Origin: an uncultured Mycolicibacterium sp.
GTDB lineage: Bacteria; Actinomycetota; Actinomycetes; Mycobacteriales; Mycobacteriaceae
DNA: 64,000 nt
NCBI RefSeq assembly: GCF_937941905.1
Contig: NZ_CALDGS010000063.1
Span: 1-64,000 of the forward strand
Direction: 5' to 3'
The translations under genes were made by a program, and so were the position numbers. The notes beneath the pieces are model-generated. The model was not told the DNA's origin, ran no database searches, and was given only the letters and a program-made list of their open reading frames with translations. Shown here piece by piece: positions 1-10,755 of the stretch (the first letter of the stretch is position 1; each line of letters starts with the position of its first letter).

Positions 1-1
1 C

Positions 2-913
2 GGTCGCGGCGGTGACGCCGACGGCGCGGGCAGCACCGGCGGCAACGGCGGCCGGTTCTTCGGCACCGTCGCGGAAGGCACGGTCACCGGGGTCACCGCC
101 ATCGGCGGCGCCGGCGGCGACGCGGTCGGGGCCGGCAGTCAGGGCGGTAACTCGGGCGGCGCCGAACTCGACATCGAGGGCGGCGGCGTGCTGGAGAACG
201 CCACCATCACCGGTGGTGACGGCGGCGACGCCGTCGACGGCGGCAGGGGTGGGAACGGCCAGCGCGGCCTGTACTGGGTGTTCGCCCACGGCACCGTCAC
301 CGACGCCCACGCCATCGGCGGCAGCGGCGGCAACGCCGAGGGCGCCGGTGCGGTCGGCGGCTCCGGCCACATCGCCTACCTCACCGCGGGCCGCGACTGG
401 GGCGAGGGCACGGCCCAGGGCACCGCGTCCGGTACCGCGGTGGGCGGCAGCGGCGGCAACGCCTACGGCGTGAACGCCAGGGGTGGCGACGCCAACGGGG
501 CGGCCATCCAGGCCGCCGGCACCAACGCCGTCGCCGCGGGCACCGTCCACGGCGGCAACGGCGGGGACGCGATCGGCGACAACAGCACCGGCGGCGGCAC
601 CTCGAGCTCGTACTCGCAGATCATCGCGCTCGGCGACGATGCCGTGGCCACCGGCAACACCGTCTACGGCGGCAACGGCGGTGCCGGCATCGACGGCGGC
701 ACCGGCGGCCGGGGCGGCTACGCGGTCGCGGGCGTGAACTACTCCAACGGCGGCCAGTGGGTCAACGGCACCGCGCGCGGCGGCAACGGCGGCAGTGCCA
801 CCGGTGCGGGAAACACCGGCGGCAACGGCCAGGCCATCGAGACGTTCGGCACCGCCGCCAACCCGAGGGACGGCGCGGCCGTCAACGGCACCAACGGCGC
901 CGACAAGCCGTAA
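2..913 (+). CDS. Glycine-rich PGRS-like protein, C-terminal part (5' end outside window)
   Basis: The reading frame is open from the first bases of the window to a TAA stop, so only the last ~303 residues are present. The protein is built from degenerate Gly-Gly-Asn/Ser/Asp-Gly-Gly units separated by short stretches that are less Gly-rich, and it contains no cysteine. This resembles the PGRS part of mycobacterial PE_PGRS proteins or a repetitive surface protein. The PE domain, if there is one, would lie upstream and cannot be checked. The units are more varied (ALGDDAVATGN-like linkers) than classic GGAGG repeats. A perfect hairpin follows the stop. In M. tuberculosis the position 5' of nrnA is taken by rbfA, so this looks like a lineage-specific insertion. 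Function unknown. Confidence 0.75.
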   Translation, partial: GRGGDADGAGSTGGNGGRFFGTVAEGTVTGVTAIGGAGGDAVGAGSQGGNSGGAELDIEGGGVLENATITGGDGGDAVDGGRGGNGQRGLYWVFAHGTVTDAHAIGGSGGNAEGAGAVGGSGHIAYLTAGRDWGEGTAQGTASGTAVGGSGGNAYGVNARGGDANGAAIQAAGTNAVAAGTVHGGNGGDAIGDNSTGGGTSSSYSQIIALGDDAVATGNTVYGGNGGAGIDGGTGGRGGYAVAGVNYSNGGQWVNGTARGGNGGSATGAGNTGGNGQAIETFGTAANPRDGAAVNGTNGADKP

Positions 914-3386
<2,473 letters not shown>

Positions 3387-3406
3387 CCCCACTTTCCCCT
3401 CCTGCG

Positions 3407-3469
3407 CGCGAGCGACCGTGTCGGTACGCCGACACGCCGGGCGGCGGCGGGCGTTCGCGGTCGCTCGCG
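3407..3469. terminator. Nested palindrome between convergent genes (GCGCGAG-type element)
   Basis: A perfect 12-bp inverted repeat (3407-3418 with 3458-3469) encloses a second hairpin (7-bp stem 3418-3424 / 3429-3435, loop TACG). It fills the gap between the MATE gene and the convergent crotonase gene and probably terminates both. It belongs to a set of related elements at 5112, 21041 and 24868. Confidence 0.7.
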
Positions 3470-3473
3470 GGGG

Positions 3474-4238
3474 TCAGCGGACCTGGGCGCGTCCCCGCTC
3501 GATCACCGCGGACCGGCTGGCGGCGATGTCGTCGCCGGTGGTGCCCGCCATCCAGCTGCGGGCCGCCTCGGCCTCCAGCCACAGCTGCCCGGCGGTCTGC
3601 GCCTCGTCGATGCGGTGGTAGGAGGCCAGCAGGGCCCGCACCGCCCGCTGGTTGTTGCCCACGATCGAGGCCGCCACCCGGCGGGCCGTCGGCAGCAGCT
3701 GTTCGTGCGGCACCACCTCGGTGACCAGCCCGGCGCGCAGCGCGTCGGCGGCCGACAGGTAGTCGCCGGTCAGGCTCATCCGGCGGGCCAGACCCACCCC
3801 GACCTTCTGCGGCAGCCGCACCGACATCCCCCAGGTCGGCAGCAGCCCCACCCGGGCATGGGTGTCGGCGAACCTGGCGTGCTCGGAGGCGATCAGGATG
3901 TCGCAGTACAGCGCCAGCTCCAGCCCGCCGGTCACCGCCGCACCGTTGATCGCCCCGATCACCGGTTTGGTCATCGGCGGCCACTTCGGCGAGATGTCGG
4001 GCAGTTCGGTCGAGTCGCCGAGCTCCTTGAGGTCCAGTCCGGCGCAGAACACCGGATCGGTGCCGGTGACGATCACGACGTCCACCTCGTCGTCGGCCTC
4101 CGCGGCGCGCAACGCCTCGAAGAACCGCTGCCGCAGCGCGGCCGACAGCGCGTTGCGGGCCTGCGGGCGGTTCAGCGTCAGGGTGCGCACCCGGTCGCGG
4201 GTGTCGATGAGCAGGATGTCGTCGGTCGCATCGGTCAT
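3474..4238 (-). CDS. echA16: Enoyl-CoA hydratase/isomerase family protein (EchA16-like)
   Basis: A crotonase-fold protein of 254 aa. The oxyanion-hole segments are recognisable (FCAGLDLKEL near 64-73 and NGAAVTGGLELALYCD near 98-113). The first catalytic Glu is kept (E107), but the position equivalent to the second Glu of classical hydratases is H127 within FADTHARVG, so ordinary 2-enoyl-CoA hydration is doubtful. The position, convergent with dinF, matches Rv2831. A TACGGT -10-like box (complement of 4245-4250) lies 6 nt before the ATG, suggesting a leaderless transcript divergent from the DUF2277 gene. Substrate unknown. Confidence 0.9.
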   Translation of the reverse strand: MTDATDDILLIDTRDRVRTLTLNRPQARNALSAALRQRFFEALRAAEADDEVDVVIVTGTDPVFCAGLDLKELGDSTELPDISPKWPPMTKPVIGAINGAAVTGGLELALYCDILIASEHARFADTHARVGLLPTWGMSVRLPQKVGVGLARRMSLTGDYLSAADALRAGLVTEVVPHEQLLPTARRVAASIVGNNQRAVRALLASYHRIDEAQTAGQLWLEAEAARSWMAGTTGDDIAASRSAVIERGRAQVR

Positions 4239-4290
4239 GGGCACACCGTAACGGTGCTCACACCCGGCGGGCGCGCCTAGGGTGGACGGC
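4239..4290. promoter_or_regulatory. Divergent leaderless promoter pair, echA16 / DUF2277
   Basis: In the 52-bp intergenic region a TACGGT box (minus strand, 4250-4245) lies 6 nt before the echA16 ATG, and a TAGGGT box (4278-4283) lies 7 nt before the DUF2277 ATG at 4291. Both fit the mycobacterial TANNNT -10, with transcription starting at the first base of the start codon. No strong -35 is seen. Confidence 0.6.
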
Positions 4291-4557
4291 ATGTGCCGGA
4301 ACATCACCGAGCTGCGCGGGCTGCAGCCCCCGGCCACCGCCGCGGAGGTCGAGGCCGCCGCCCGCCAGTACGTGCGCAAGGTCAGCGGCATCACCCGGCC
4401 GACGGCCGCCACCGAGGCGGCGTTCGAGGCCGCCGTCGGCGAGGTGGCCGCCGCCACCGCCCGGCTGCTCGAGGCGCTGCCGCCGCGCCGGCAGCCACCG
4501 CGCACCGTCCCGCCGCTGCGCCGCCCCGAGGTGCGGGCCCGACTCGCCGGCGACTGA
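4291..4557 (+). CDS. DUF2277 small conserved protein
   Basis: 88 aa, starting MCRNITELRGLQPPAT, the conserved N-terminus of the DUF2277 family; the QYVRKVSG segment follows near residue 30. The ATG at 4291 is preferred over the GTG at 4282 because the family begins with MCRNI and a TAGGGT box sits 7 nt upstream. The stop overlaps the following ATG by one base (TGATG), so the next gene is translationally coupled. No biochemical role is known for the family. Confidence 0.85.
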   Translation: MCRNITELRGLQPPATAAEVEAAARQYVRKVSGITRPTAATEAAFEAAVGEVAAATARLLEALPPRRQPPRTVPPLRRPEVRARLAGD

Positions 4558-5108
4558 TGCGGCCCGCCCTCAAGGAGTGGAGTGCGGCCGTGCACGCGCT
4601 GCTCGACGGCCGCCAGACCGTGCTGCTGCGCAAGGGCGGCATCCACGAGAAGCGCTTCGCGGTGAACGCCGCCCGGTTCCTGCTGTTCCCGACCGTGGCG
4701 CACAGCCACGCCGAGCGGGTGCGGCCCGAGCACCGCGGCCTGCTCGCCCCCGCCGCCGCCGACAGCACCGAGGCCGAGGTGCTGATCCGCGCCGAGGCGC
4801 GGGTGGTGGGCGCGGTCGAGGTGCACCGGCCCGAGGCCGTCGACGAACTGGCCGACCTGCACATCTGGACCGCCGAGTCGGTGCGCGCCGACCGGCTGGA
4901 CTTCCGGCCCCGGCACCGGTTGACGGTGCTCGTGGTACAGGCCCGGCCGCTGGCCACCCCGGTGCGGCTGGCCCGCCGCCCCGAGTACCGCGGCTGCACC
5001 AGCTGGGTGGACCTGCCGGTCGGCGACGACGCGCCGTGCGGTGCGCCGGTGCACGACGACGCCGCGCTGGCCGCCGTCGCCGCCCGGGTGCGCGCCGCGG
5101 TCGGCTGA
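4557..5108 (+). CDS. DUF1802 family protein
   Basis: 183 aa. The N-terminus (ALKEWSAAVHALLDGRQTVLLRKGGIHE) and the later FLLFPTVAHSHAERVRPEH segment are typical of DUF1802, a small bacterial family of unknown function. No signal peptide or membrane segment is seen. The ATG at 4557 overlaps the DUF2277 stop by one base, so the two form a two-gene unit. The gene ends at a palindromic element shared with the convergent CocE-type gene. Confidence 0.82.
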   Translation: MRPALKEWSAAVHALLDGRQTVLLRKGGIHEKRFAVNAARFLLFPTVAHSHAERVRPEHRGLLAPAAADSTEAEVLIRAEARVVGAVEVHRPEAVDELADLHIWTAESVRADRLDFRPRHRLTVLVVQARPLATPVRLARRPEYRGCTSWVDLPVGDDAPCGAPVHDDAALAAVAARVRAAVG

Positions 5109-5111
5109 GCC

Positions 5112-5178
5112 CCCGCGCGAGCCGACGCGAAAACCCCCGCCGGCGCGGCGAACAGGGGGTTAGGCGTCTGCTCGCGGG
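5112..5178. terminator. Palindromic terminator element (GCGCGAG-type)
   Basis: The left arm CCCGCGCGAGCCGACGC (5112-5128) pairs imperfectly with GCGTCTGCTCGCGGG (5164-5178), and an inner ACCCCC/GGGGGT stem (about 5133-5138 / 5155-5160) closes the hairpin. The right arm runs into the last codons of the minus-strand hydrolase. It probably terminates both convergent transcripts. Confidence 0.65.
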
Positions 5179-6734
5179 AGCGAGGTGCCGGCCGGGAGCA
5201 GCAGCCGGGACGCCCCGTCGGCCAGGTGCACGGTGTGGGTCGCCGGCACCAGGGTGCGGCCGGTCAGCAGCGGCTCGCCGCTGCCGAGGTTGCGGCCGTA
5301 GCGGGGGTGGCAGCCACCGGCCACCAGCACCCGGATCCGGTGGCCGGCGCGGAACCGGTAGGCCACCGGGTCGAGCTCGATGCGCAGCGTCGGCGTGCCC
5401 GGGGCGCGGCCGAGATAGCCGTCGGCGACGTTGCGGGAGCGGCCGCGGGTGTCCACGTCGCTCACCCGCACGAACAGGTCGTGGTGCGGGTTGTCGCAGT
5501 CGTGGCGCAGCTCGAGCACCGGGGTGCCCAGCACGAACAGGTCGGCGGCCAGCGGCGCGCCGGTGAACACGGCCACGTCCGGGCGCACCGCCAGCCGGGT
5601 GTCGACGCGGTAGCCGCCGCCCTCCAGCAGCCGCCCGCCGACGGTGGGGGTGGGGTCGGCCGGGTCGAAGGTGAACGACACCGGCGCCGCCCCGGCCGGC
5701 GGGGGTGCGTCCGCCAGCGCGCCGCCCGGGGCCGGGTGCCACTGCCGCTGCGGCAGCGCCGGCGGCCAGTCCGGCAGGTCGATCCAGCCGTGCCGGGTGA
5801 CGTGCACGCGCACCGGGCCGCGGGTCGTTCGCCGGGTGCCGGCCAGGTGGGTGTCCAGCCAGGCCAGCGACTCCCGCAGCACGGTCGCCAGCCCGGCGGT
5901 GAGCACCCCGTTGTGCGTCCAGCTGCCCACCGTCAGCGCCACCGGCACCCCGCGGTCCCGCAGCCGCCGGTACTGCGCCAGGGTCTGGCGCAGGAACAGG
6001 TCCTGCCAGCCGCCGAACAGCAGCACCGGGATCTCCACCCGGTCCAGCGCCTCGCCGTGGCGCATCGGCGTCCAGAACGGGTCGTCCGGGTCGGGGTGGC
6101 CGGCCCAGTCCTCGTACCAGGGCGCCCCGGTGCCCAGCAGCGCCCGGGCGGCCGCCCCGGCCGGCACCTGCCCGGCGGCCCGGGCCACCCGGCGGCCGGC
6201 CCCGAGCCGCCGCACCAGCCGGCGCAGCCGGCCCGGATCCTCCTGGTGGGCCATCATGTCGCTCCAGGCCAGGAAGTCGTTGAGCGTGAACGCCCCGGTG
6301 CCCCAGGTGGACTGGGCGAAGTCGTGCGGGCCGACGATGACCACCGCGGCCCGGCAGGCCGGCGGGGGATCGCGCAGCAGCGCCCACTGGACGTAGCCCA
6401 GATACGACATCCCGATGGTGGCGAAGGCCCCGGTGAACCAGGGCTGCCGGGTCAGCCACGCGGCGGTGTCGGCGCCGTCGGCGGCCTCGTGCACCATCGG
6501 GGTGAACCGGCCGCCGGAGCCGAACGTGCCGCGCACGCTCTGGATCAGCACGTGGTAGCCGTGCGCGGCCAGAAACGTCCCGAACAGCTGCGTGAACGGG
6601 AACCCCCGGCCGTACGGGGTGCGCACCAGCACGGTGCCCACCGGCCGGGCCGGCGCGTAGTGGTCGGCCACCAGTTCGACGCCGTCGCGCATCGGCACCC
6701 GCAGGCCGCGCTCGACGGTGTAGCGGCACAGCAT
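5160..6734 (-). CDS. CocE/NonD-type alpha/beta hydrolase (X-Pro dipeptidyl-peptidase S15 fold)
   Basis: 524 aa. The N-terminal alpha/beta-hydrolase domain carries the nucleophile motif GMSYLG (S110), as in cocaine esterase and PepX-type enzymes. A helical cap follows, then SWTHNG, which may supply the catalytic His. The C-terminal half is beta-rich, as in the family jelly-roll domain. Such enzymes are esterases or amidases; the substrate is unknown. It corresponds to Rv2800. The ATG at 6734 (MLCRYTVERGLRVPMRDG) fits the family start. It lies 14 bp beyond the stop of the upstream DUF3558-like gene, which suggests an operon. No secretion signal is seen. Confidence 0.87.
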   Translation of the reverse strand: MLCRYTVERGLRVPMRDGVELVADHYAPARPVGTVLVRTPYGRGFPFTQLFGTFLAAHGYHVLIQSVRGTFGSGGRFTPMVHEAADGADTAAWLTRQPWFTGAFATIGMSYLGYVQWALLRDPPPACRAAVVIVGPHDFAQSTWGTGAFTLNDFLAWSDMMAHQEDPGRLRRLVRRLGAGRRVARAAGQVPAGAAARALLGTGAPWYEDWAGHPDPDDPFWTPMRHGEALDRVEIPVLLFGGWQDLFLRQTLAQYRRLRDRGVPVALTVGSWTHNGVLTAGLATVLRESLAWLDTHLAGTRRTTRGPVRVHVTRHGWIDLPDWPPALPQRQWHPAPGGALADAPPPAGAAPVSFTFDPADPTPTVGGRLLEGGGYRVDTRLAVRPDVAVFTGAPLAADLFVLGTPVLELRHDCDNPHHDLFVRVSDVDTRGRSRNVADGYLGRAPGTPTLRIELDPVAYRFRAGHRIRVLVAGGCHPRYGRNLGSGEPLLTGRTLVPATHTVHLADGASRLLLPAGTSLPRADA

Positions 6735-6748
6735 GGCGGCCGGGTCGG

Positions 6749-7321
6749 TCAGAAGGTGTAGTAGGGCGCCAGCTCGTGGGCGCGCTGCAGATTGGTCTGC
6801 ATGCAGTCCACGTCCGGCTCGGAGTAGATCGGGGAGTAGAACAGTGACTGCTGGATCACCCCGTAGCTGGTCTTGAACACGATCATGCAGGTGATCCACC
6901 ACCGGTTGTTCCAGTCGGTGGGCTTCATCACCCAGAACTGGGCGGCCCGGTGGCCGTCGATGTCGAGCTGCACCGCGTCCAGCGGCAGCGACTCCTCGTA
7001 GGTGCGCCACACGATCGGCTCCACCGCCAGCTGGTAGTTGCCGGCGTCGTAGTGGCAGCGCAACCCCTCCTCGGGCATCGGCGGGGTGTACGCCAGCCCG
7101 AGCCGCTCGACGACGTCGAGCGGGATCTCCCGGCACGGCTCGAACGGCTTCGGGTCGACGGTCTCGACGACCGGCCACTTGATCGTGGTCGACACGTTGG
7201 TCAGCGGCAGCTCGTCGGCGCCGATCCGGGGCACCGTCGGCCCGGGTTCGCTGCACCACACCACGGCCACCGCCGCGAGCAGGGCACACAGTGCGGACAG
7301 CAGGCGCACCTTGGCGACCAT
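6749..7321 (-). CDS. Exported or membrane-anchored protein, DUF3558-like
   Basis: 190 aa. A Lys/Arg start and one hydrophobic segment (about 3-24) end at Cys, but Trp at -1 makes the lipobox poor, so this may be an uncleaved anchor. The mature part has EPCREIP and RCHYD cysteines spaced as in DUF3558-type mycobacterial lipoproteins, probably a disulfide. It corresponds to Rv2799. The ATG at 7321 is preceded by GAGGGAGC, a good ribosome-binding site. It is transcribed with the CocE-like hydrolase 14 bp downstream, so a shared envelope role is possible but unproven. Confidence 0.75.
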   Translation of the reverse strand: MVAKVRLLSALCALLAAVAVVWCSEPGPTVPRIGADELPLTNVSTTIKWPVVETVDPKPFEPCREIPLDVVERLGLAYTPPMPEEGLRCHYDAGNYQLAVEPIVWRTYEESLPLDAVQLDIDGHRAAQFWVMKPTDWNNRWWITCMIVFKTSYGVIQQSLFYSPIYSEPDVDCMQTNLQRAHELAPYYTF

Positions 7322-7455
7322 CACGCTCCCTCGGTCTCCCAGCAGGTCGTTTCGGGGGAGTGTACAAGTCGGCACCCCCGCGCAGAACGGTAAACGAGAA
7401 CACGTTCCAGTCACCGCCGGGGTGGCCGCAGCCCGCCCGGTTAGGCTGGACGGCT

Positions 7456-8424
7456 GTGGTGACCCAGGAACAGCCCGGTGCGCGCCGGCCCGTCCTGTGG
7501 GCGATCAGCGACCTGCACACCGGACACGTCGGCAACAAGCCGATCGCCGAGGCGCTGTACCCGTCCACCCCGGACGACTGGCTGATCGTCGCCGGCGACG
7601 TCGCCGAGCGCACCGACGACATCCGCTGGACGCTGGACCTGCTGCGCAAGCGGTTCGCCAAGGTGATCTGGGTGCCGGGCAACCACGAGCTGTGGACCAC
7701 GCCGAAGGACCCGGTCCAGCTGTTCGGCCGGGCCCGCTACGAGTACCTGGTCGAGATGTGCGACCGGATGGGCATCCTCACCCCGGAACACCCCTTCCCG
7801 GTGTGGACCGAGCAGGGCGGCCCGGCCGTGGTCGTGCCGATGTTCCTGCTCTACGACTACAGCTTCCTGCCGGCCGGGGCCACCACCAAGGCCGAGGGCC
7901 TGGCCGTCGCGCGCGAGGCCAACGTGGTGGCCACCGACGAGTTCCTGCTGTCGGCTGAGCCGTACGCCGGCCGCGACGCCTGGTGTGCCGAGCGGGTGGC
8001 CTACACCCGGCGCCGGCTGGAGGACCTCGACTGGATGATCCCCACCGTGCTGGTCAACCACTGGCCGCTGCTGCGCGAACCCTGCGACGCGCTGTTCTAC
8101 CCGGAGTTCTCGTTGTGGTGCGGCACCACCGCGACCGCCGACTGGCACACCCGCTACAACGCCGTCTGCTCGGTCTACGGCCACCTGCACATCCCGCGCA
8201 CCACCTGGTACGACGGGGTGCGCTTCGAGGAGGTGTCGGTGGGTTATCCGCGGGAGTGGCGCCGCCGCAAGCCCTACCGCTGGCTGCGCCAGGTGCTGCC
8301 CGACCCGCAGTACGCGCCCGGCTACCTCAACGAGTTCGGCGGCCACTTCGTCATCACCGAGGAGATGCGCGCCAACGCCCGCCGCATGCAGGAGCGCATC
8401 GCCGCCCGGAGGAACGCCCGGTGA
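7456..8424 (+). CDS. Calcineurin-like metallophosphoesterase
   Basis: 322 aa with the complete calcineurin-like signature in order: [26 protein letters not shown] and GHLH, which bind two metal ions. It corresponds to Rv2795c, the partner of pptT in the conserved order Rv2795c-pptT-truB. A TAGGCT box at 7442-7447 lies 8 nt before the GTG at 7456 (a second GTG is at 7459), indicating a leaderless transcript. The stop overlaps the pptT start in GTGA, so the two are coupled. Work in M. tuberculosis links this gene to 4'-phosphopantetheine removal (PptH); I infer the same role here from sequence and order. Confidence 0.9.
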   Translation: MVTQEQPGARRPVLWAISDLHTGHVGNKPIAEALYPSTPDDWLIVAGDVAERTDDIRWTLDLLRKRFAKVIWVPGNHELWTTPKDPVQLFGRARYEYLVEMCDRMGILTPEHPFPVWTEQGGPAVVVPMFLLYDYSFLPAGATTKAEGLAVAREANVVATDEFLLSAEPYAGRDAWCAERVAYTRRRLEDLDWMIPTVLVNHWPLLREPCDALFYPEFSLWCGTTATADWHTRYNAVCSVYGHLHIPRTTWYDGVRFEEVSVGYPREWRRRKPYRWLRQVLPDPQYAPGYLNEFGGHFVITEEMRANARRMQERIAARRNAR

Positions 8425-9089
8425 GCACCGCACCGCTGCTGTCCGGGCTGCTGCCGCCCGTCGTCGTCGCCGCCGAACTACGCAGCGACCCACCGGATCT
8501 CGCGCCGCTGCCGGAGGAGGAGCCGCTGATCGCCCGGTCGGTGGCCAAGCGCCGCAACGAGTTCCTCGGCGCCCGCTACTGCGCGCGGCGGGCGCTGGCC
8601 GAGCTCGGCCTGCCGCCGGTGCCGATCCTCAAGGGGGAGAAGGGCGAACCGTGCTGGCCGGACGGCATCGTGGGCAGCCTGACCCACTGCGAGGGCTACC
8701 GCGGCGCGGCGGTGGCCCGGCGCACCGAGGTGCGCTCGGTCGGCATCGACGCCGAACCGCACGACGTGCTGCCCAACGGGGTGCTCGACGCGATCAGCCT
8801 GCCCGCCGAGCGCGCCGAGCTCGCCGCGCTGCCCGGCCGGCTGCACTGGGACCGGATCCTGTTCTGCGCCAAGGAGGCCACCTACAAGGCCTGGTTCCCG
8901 CTGACCCGGCGCTGGCTGGGCTTCGAGGACGCCCACATCACCTTCACCGTCGAGGCCGACGGCGCCACCGGCGGCTTCGTCTCCCGCATCCTCATCGACC
9001 CGCAGGCCCTGTCCGGCCCGCCGCTGCACACCCTGACCGGGCGGTGGGCGGTCCGCGACGGGCTCGCCCTGACCGCGATCACGCTATGA
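8421..9089 (+). CDS. pptT: 4'-phosphopantetheinyl transferase PptT
   Basis: 222 aa, Sfp-type. It transfers phosphopantetheine from CoA to carrier domains of type-I polyketide and peptide synthases needed for mycolic acid, lipid and siderophore production. The magnesium-binding GIDAEP motif (D110, E112) and the [11 protein letters not shown] motif (K151, E152, K156) are intact. The start GTG at 8421 shares four bases with the phosphoesterase stop, and the 3' end overlaps truB in ATGA, so three genes form one tightly coupled operon as in other mycobacteria. Confidence 0.95.
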   Translation: MSTAPLLSGLLPPVVVAAELRSDPPDLAPLPEEEPLIARSVAKRRNEFLGARYCARRALAELGLPPVPILKGEKGEPCWPDGIVGSLTHCEGYRGAAVARRTEVRSVGIDAEPHDVLPNGVLDAISLPAERAELAALPGRLHWDRILFCAKEATYKAWFPLTRRWLGFEDAHITFTVEADGATGGFVSRILIDPQALSGPPLHTLTGRWAVRDGLALTAITL

Positions 9090-9973
9090 CCACCACCCCA
9101 CCCGCGGCCGGCCTGGTCGTCGTCGACAAACCGGCCGGCATGACCAGCCACGACGTCGTCGCCCGCTGCCGGCGCATCTTCGGCACCCGCAAGGTCGGCC
9201 ACGCCGGCACCCTGGACCCGATGGCCACCGGCGTGCTCGTCATCGGCATCGAGCGGGCCACCAAGCTGCTCGGCCTGCTCACCGCCGCCGACAAGTCCTA
9301 CACCGCCACCATCCGGCTGGGCCGGTCCACCACCACCGACGACGCCGAGGGCGAGCCGGTGTCGACCACCCCGGCCGGGCACCTGACCGACGCGGCGATC
9401 GCCGCCGCCGTCGCCGACCTCACCGGCGACATCGAGCAGGTGCCGTCGGCGGTCAGCGCGGTCAAGATCGACGGCAAACGGGCCTACCAACTGGTGCGCG
9501 AGGGCGCCGAGGTGCGGCTGGCGGCCCGGCCGGTGCGCATCGACCGGTTCGATGTGCTGGCCGTGCGCCGGGTGGGGGACTTCGTCGACGTCGACGTCGC
9601 GGTGGACTGCTCCACCGGCACCTACATCCGGGCGCTGGCCCGCGACCTCGGGACCGCCCTGAGGGTGGGCGGGCACCTGACCGCGCTGCGCCGCACCCGG
9701 GTGGGCCGCTTCGACCTGTCGCAGGCCCACACCCTCGACGAACTCGCCGAGCACCCACGGCTGTCCTACCCCCTCGACGAGGCCTGCCTGCAGGGGTTCC
9801 CGCGCCGCGACCTGTCCGCCGCCGAGGCGGATGCCGCCCGGCACGGCCGGCCGCTGGCCGCCGCCGGGATCGCCGGCACCTACGCCGCGGTCGCCCCGGA
9901 CGGGACGGTGATCGCGCTGCTGCGCGACGAGGGCGCGCGCACCAGGTCCGTGGTGGTGCTCAGACCGGCCTGA
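9086..9973 (+). CDS. truB: tRNA pseudouridine(55) synthase TruB
   Basis: 295 aa. It isomerises U55 of tRNA to pseudouridine. The [11 protein letters not shown] motif and the catalytic [14 protein letters not shown] motif with its Asp are present near 15 and 38, and the C-terminal part matches actinobacterial TruB. The ATG overlaps the pptT stop by 4 bp. The gene ends in a hairpin that covers its own stop codon and that of the convergent mntR. Confidence 0.95.
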   Translation: MTTTPPAAGLVVVDKPAGMTSHDVVARCRRIFGTRKVGHAGTLDPMATGVLVIGIERATKLLGLLTAADKSYTATIRLGRSTTTDDAEGEPVSTTPAGHLTDAAIAAAVADLTGDIEQVPSAVSAVKIDGKRAYQLVREGAEVRLAARPVRIDRFDVLAVRRVGDFVDVDVAVDCSTGTYIRALARDLGTALRVGGHLTALRRTRVGRFDLSQAHTLDELAEHPRLSYPLDEACLQGFPRRDLSAAEADAARHGRPLAAAGIAGTYAAVAPDGTVIALLRDEGARTRSVVVLRPA

Positions 9974-9985
9974 CCTCGGCCGGTC
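9963..9985. terminator. Bidirectional hairpin covering truB and mntR stop codons
   Basis: A perfect 8-bp inverted repeat GACCGGCC (9963-9970) / GGCCGGTC (9978-9985) has a 7-nt loop that includes the truB TGA; its right arm overlaps the mntR stop (9984-9986). Position and symmetry suit a shared terminator for these convergent genes. Confidence 0.55.
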
Positions 9986-10676
9986 AGTCCACCACCCAGA
10001 TGGCCTGCGCGGCCGGGCTGCCGAGGTCGATGGTCGTCGGGGCGCCGTCGGCGTCCTGCACCGCCACCGACATCATCCCGGCGAAGTCGCGCCGGGCGAC
10101 CACCCGCACCCGGGCGTCGAGCCGGATCCCCACGCTGTCGAACCAGCGCAGCATCTCCGGGTCGGCGTCGGAGATCCGCGCCACCGTGCCGGCGTCGCCC
10201 TCCGGGCAGGCCCACAGCTGCCGGGCCGGCGGGGTGGGCACCTTGCCGTCCGGGGCCGGGATCGGGTCGCCGTGCGGGTCCCGGGTCGGGTAGCCGAGCT
10301 TGGCGTCGATGCGGTCGAGCATCAGGTCGGACACGGCGTGCTCGAGGATCTCGGCCTCGTCGTGCACCTCGTCCCAGCTGTAGCCGAGCTCCTGCACCAG
10401 GAACGTCTCCATCAGCCGGTGCCGGCGCACCATCGCCAGCGCGGCGCGCCGGCCCTCCTCGGTGAGCGTCACCGCGCCGTACTTCTCGTGATTGACCAGC
10501 CCCTGGTCGGCGAGCTTGCGGATGGACTCCGAGGCGGTGCTGGCCGACACCCCGATCCGCTCGGCGAGCAGCTTGGTGCTCACCTTCTCCAGCGACCACT
10601 CCTGGGCGGTCCAGATCACCTTCAGGTAGTCCTGGGCAACCGAGCTCAGATCGCGCGGGCTGCCGTTCGGACTCAC
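9984..10676 (-). CDS. mntR: DtxR/MntR-family metal-dependent repressor (SirR-like)
   Basis: 230 aa. An N-terminal winged helix (about 8-65, LSSVAQDYLKVIWTAQEWS and VSASTASESIRKLADQGLV) is followed by the metal-binding/dimerisation domain (HRLMETFLVQELGYSWDEVHDEAE with His/Glu ligands) and a C-terminal SH3/FeoA-like domain. It is equivalent to Rv2788, a manganese- or iron-responsive repressor of transporter genes. The GTG start at 10676 gives VSPNGSPRDLSS; a TAAACT box (10690-10685, minus) lies 8 nt upstream. It is divergent from ribF. Confidence 0.9.
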   Translation of the reverse strand: MSPNGSPRDLSSVAQDYLKVIWTAQEWSLEKVSTKLLAERIGVSASTASESIRKLADQGLVNHEKYGAVTLTEEGRRAALAMVRRHRLMETFLVQELGYSWDEVHDEAEILEHAVSDLMLDRIDAKLGYPTRDPHGDPIPAPDGKVPTPPARQLWACPEGDAGTVARISDADPEMLRWFDSVGIRLDARVRVVARRDFAGMMSVAVQDADGAPTTIDLGSPAAQAIWVVD

Positions 10677-10755
10677 AACCCCAGAGTTTAGGCAAGATCG
10701 CCCCGAGCCGGGGGACTGGCGAATCCCGTGCCGGGTCGCGCCGTAGGCTTGGTCC
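10677..10755. promoter_or_regulatory. Divergent promoter region mntR / ribF
   Basis: The 79-bp gap holds a minus-strand TAAACT box (10690-10685), 8 nt before the mntR GTG, and a plus-strand TAGGCT box (10744-10749), 6 nt before the ribF GTG. Both suggest leaderless transcription. No clear MntR operator palindrome was found. Confidence 0.5.

Noticed and set aside
2..913. CRISPR array or tandem DNA repeat
   Set aside because: The GGC-rich units are irregular in length and encode a continuous glycine-rich frame; there are no uniform spacers.
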